From Astyanax mexicanus (taxonomy: Eukaryota; Chordata; Actinopteri; Characiformes; Acestrorhamphidae): 64,000 nt of DNA. Below are positions 61,961 through 64,000 of this stretch, in pieces (position 1 is the stretch's first letter; every line of letters starts with the position of its first letter). The stretch is from contig NC_064409.1 in assembly GCF_023375975.1 (NCBI RefSeq), forward strand, positions 44,949,501-45,013,500, written 5' to 3'. The notes beneath the pieces are model-generated. The model saw nothing but the letters and a program-made list of their open reading frames with translations, was not told where the DNA came from and made no database searches. Made by a program: the position numbers and the translations under genes.

Positions 61961-62515
61961 TTTGGAATTTTGGGGGAAGTTACTGCAGATAACTATTATT
62001 TATTTTAACAAATCCATATGGCAGTCAGACATTATATGTTGGCAACTCAAATAAGCCACAATTCCAGTCTTAAATCATATGCAGCTGCCTTTTATTGATT
62101 TTTAAGGCTCAGAAAATAGGTTCCCATGTAGCATTTGTCTATGTTAATGAGATAAAAATGATCACTGAAACTTGCGGATAGCTCAATTATGTTTCTAAAA
62201 GTTTACATGAAAAAAAGGAACAAATACAGTAGGTTAGTCAGATATTATACAGACAAATCCGACATACAAAATCTGACTTGAGTACATCCCAAATTTGAAC
62301 AGGGGTGTCCAAGACTAAGCATACACATATACATATATCATATGTACAAGTCAAATATAATGTTTCATTTATCATATACACGTCTAATAAGTTTGTATAA
62401 CAGTTCTTTAACAAACCAAACAAAAATAAAAATACAGGCCTCTATCACCACTCCTATCACCACTCCTTTCATTAAAAGTTTATTGAAAAGTTCATTTAAT
62501 AAAGAAAGTTATCTG

Positions 62516-62845
62516 TCACTCTGCTCTTAGATCTCCTTTAATGGCTTTATAAAGCTGAAGAAAGGTGTCTGCCCACAGCTCCCTCTGGTGGCCTGCAGTT
62601 GCCTGTGTGAGTCTCTGAGCTGTGTACACCATGGTGAGCACAGTTCGCTCAAAGTCCTCCTTGTGTAGGTGACCCCGATGCTGTTCCAGCTGGTGGCAGA
62701 GGCGGCGGATGTCTGACAGTGTTCTGGGAAGGACGTCCTCGCAGACCACCTCCAGAGATTGCAGCCGCCTCAGAGAAGCTAACTCCTCATCAGCCATGCG
62801 TAGCACACCTTCCCTGGCATCCACATACAGCCCTGACCACAGGGC
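62516..62845 (-). CDS. FAM180-family protein, last exon
   Basis: A splice acceptor (TGGCTCAG) at 62846 opens about 109 codons ending in TGA at 62516-62518. The translation includes ADEELASLRRLQSLEVVC, DIRRLCHQL, KEDFERTVLTMVYTAQRL and GHQRELWADTFLQLYKAI. These match the C-terminal half of human FAM180A as I recall it (DEELASLR, DIRRL, KEDFERTVLT, YTA, GHQ in the same order). FAM180 proteins are small and predicted to be secreted, with no known function. Upstream exons, with the signal peptide, should lie to the right of 62845 and probably beyond the window; I could not find them. I cannot decide between the A and B paralogs. Confidence 0.8.
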   Translation of the reverse strand, partial: ALWSGLYVDAREGVLRMADEELASLRRLQSLEVVCEDVLPRTLSDIRRLCHQLEQHRGHLHKEDFERTVLTMVYTAQRLTQATAGHQRELWADTFLQLYKAIKGDLRAE

Positions 62846-63289
62846 CTGAGCCACAAACAGACAGACAATCATACAGACAGACATTATTAAAAGAGATACA
62901 TTTAGAGCAAAGACTCCTTGGACTGTTTCAGTTACATTTGGTATAAAATCCTACAAATAGTATCCTACAAATAAATCTAAATTTACTTACTGATAATAAT
63001 ACTGAATATTGAACAATGTATTGATAAAGACCTGAACATTAGTAAAATATTTTATATATATATATTTATGACTGTAATGCCACAGTTCATTTTGACTGTG
63101 CAGTGTGACCAGTCCCCTGACAGGATATCTGTCAGTTTTTCTTATTTGTCAGTGACCTTCAGTCAGAACACCAACCCTATTATTTCCATTTGGTAGCTGA
63201 AGTCCCGTGATATTAGCTGACAGATTGTATTTTATGTTTTGATACAATAGATGGCGTATAGCAGCACCAGTAGTCAAATTAGAGATTAA
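62846..63289. other. Probable fam180 intron, nothing recognised
   Basis: AT-rich sequence with a short TATA tract at about 63053-63066. No splice-bounded open frame was found. Confidence 0.4.
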
Positions 63290-64000
63290 ATTCCAAAATT
63301 CCAGTCTCAATCCAAAATCTATACATAAGCTTAACCTCAGTCCAAAACCTAACCATAACCTTAACCTCAGCCCTAAACATAACCCCTAACCTTACCACAA
63401 ATCAATACTGTTACCTTAACCTCAGTCCAAAACCTAACCATAACCTTAACCTCAGTCTAAAACCTAACCCTAATCTTACAACAAATCAATACTGTAACCT
63501 TAACCTCAGTCCAAAACCTAACCTTAAACTTAGTCCAGAACCTAACCATAAACTTAACCTCAGTCCAAAACCTAACCATAAACTTAACCTCAGTCCAAAA
63601 CCTAACCCTAATCTTAACCTCAATCCAAAACATAACCCTAACCTTAACCTCAATCCATATGATAACCCTAACTTTAAAACAAATCAATACCCTCACCTTA
63701 ACCTCAGTCCAAAGCCTAAGCCTAACCCTAACCTTAACCTCAGTCCAAAACCTAACCCTAAATTTAACCTCAGTCCAAAACCTGACCCTAACCTTAACCT
63801 CAATCCAAAACATAACCCTAACCTTACAGCAAATCAATACTGTAACCGTAACCTCAGTCCAAATTCTAACCCTAACCCTAAATTTAGACCAAAACCTAAC
63901 TTCACCATAACCTCAGTCCAAAACCTAACCCTAACCTTAACCTCAGTCCAAAACCTAAAGCCATACCTCAGTCCAAATCCTAACCCTAAACTTAGACCAA
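63290..64000. repeat. Telomere-like minisatellite (CCTAACCCTAACC/CTCAGTCCAAAA)
   Basis: Imperfect units of about 24-30 bp alternate 'cctaaccctaaccttaac' with 'ctcagtccaaaa' and continue to the edge of the window. Higher-order blocks with 'acaaatcaatactgtaacc' recur about every 150-200 bp. It is not a true (TTAGGG)n run, although the CCTAACCCTAA cores resemble one. An apparent minus-strand frame is the repeat read through. Confidence 0.9.

Noticed and set aside
63457..63837. 126-residue minus-strand frame at the right edge
   Set aside because: Translation of the telomere-like minisatellite.

Overview
The window is vertebrate nuclear DNA, almost certainly from a ray-finned fish. Three split genes with canonical GT/AG introns are present: echdc3, proser2 and upf2. 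They lie in the same neighbourhood order that I recall for human 10p14 (ECHDC3, PROSER2, UPF2). Introns are short, and the repeats (hAT and Tc1/mariner elements, CA and TA microsatellites) are of fish type. I cannot fix the species; an ostariophysan such as a characiform is a guess.

Layout. Positions 1 to about 8700 are a tandem array running in from the left edge. It holds six complete 299-bp 7SL (signal recognition particle) RNA genes, all on the minus strand, with start-to-start spacings of 1502, 1420, 1499, 1420 and 1907 bp. Each intact spacer carries an 82-bp minisatellite and an 84-bp exon-like segment on the plus strand. Positions 8780 to 13386 are intergenic and contain a 1.35-kb hAT element with an 8-bp target duplication and the start of a broken transposase. 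echdc3 (minus, five coding exons, 289 residues) spans 13387-17563. A deleted Tc1 element (18546-19146) and a second hAT element (19369-20555) separate it from proser2. The two hAT elements share core sequence in opposite orientation but have different ends.

proser2 (plus; untranslated exon ending at 21691, coding exons 24205-34525, 659 residues) has a 1.8-kb, roughly 39-bp minisatellite in its first intron. It converges on upf2 (minus, 21 coding exons from 58776 to 42905, 1277 residues). I could assemble the whole upf2 frame, including a last coding exon of only 10 nt. The upf2 promoter and untranslated first exon lie near 61032-61220. Downstream are the last exon of a FAM180-family gene (62516-62845, minus) and a telomere-like minisatellite that runs off the right edge.

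The genes do not form one pathway. 7SL RNA is the scaffold of the SRP that targets proteins to the ER. ECHDC3 is a mitochondrial crotonase-fold protein. UPF2 bridges UPF1 and UPF3 in nonsense-mediated decay. PROSER2 is poorly characterised, and FAM180 members are predicted small secreted proteins. The most striking feature is the clustered, nearly invariant 7SL gene array.
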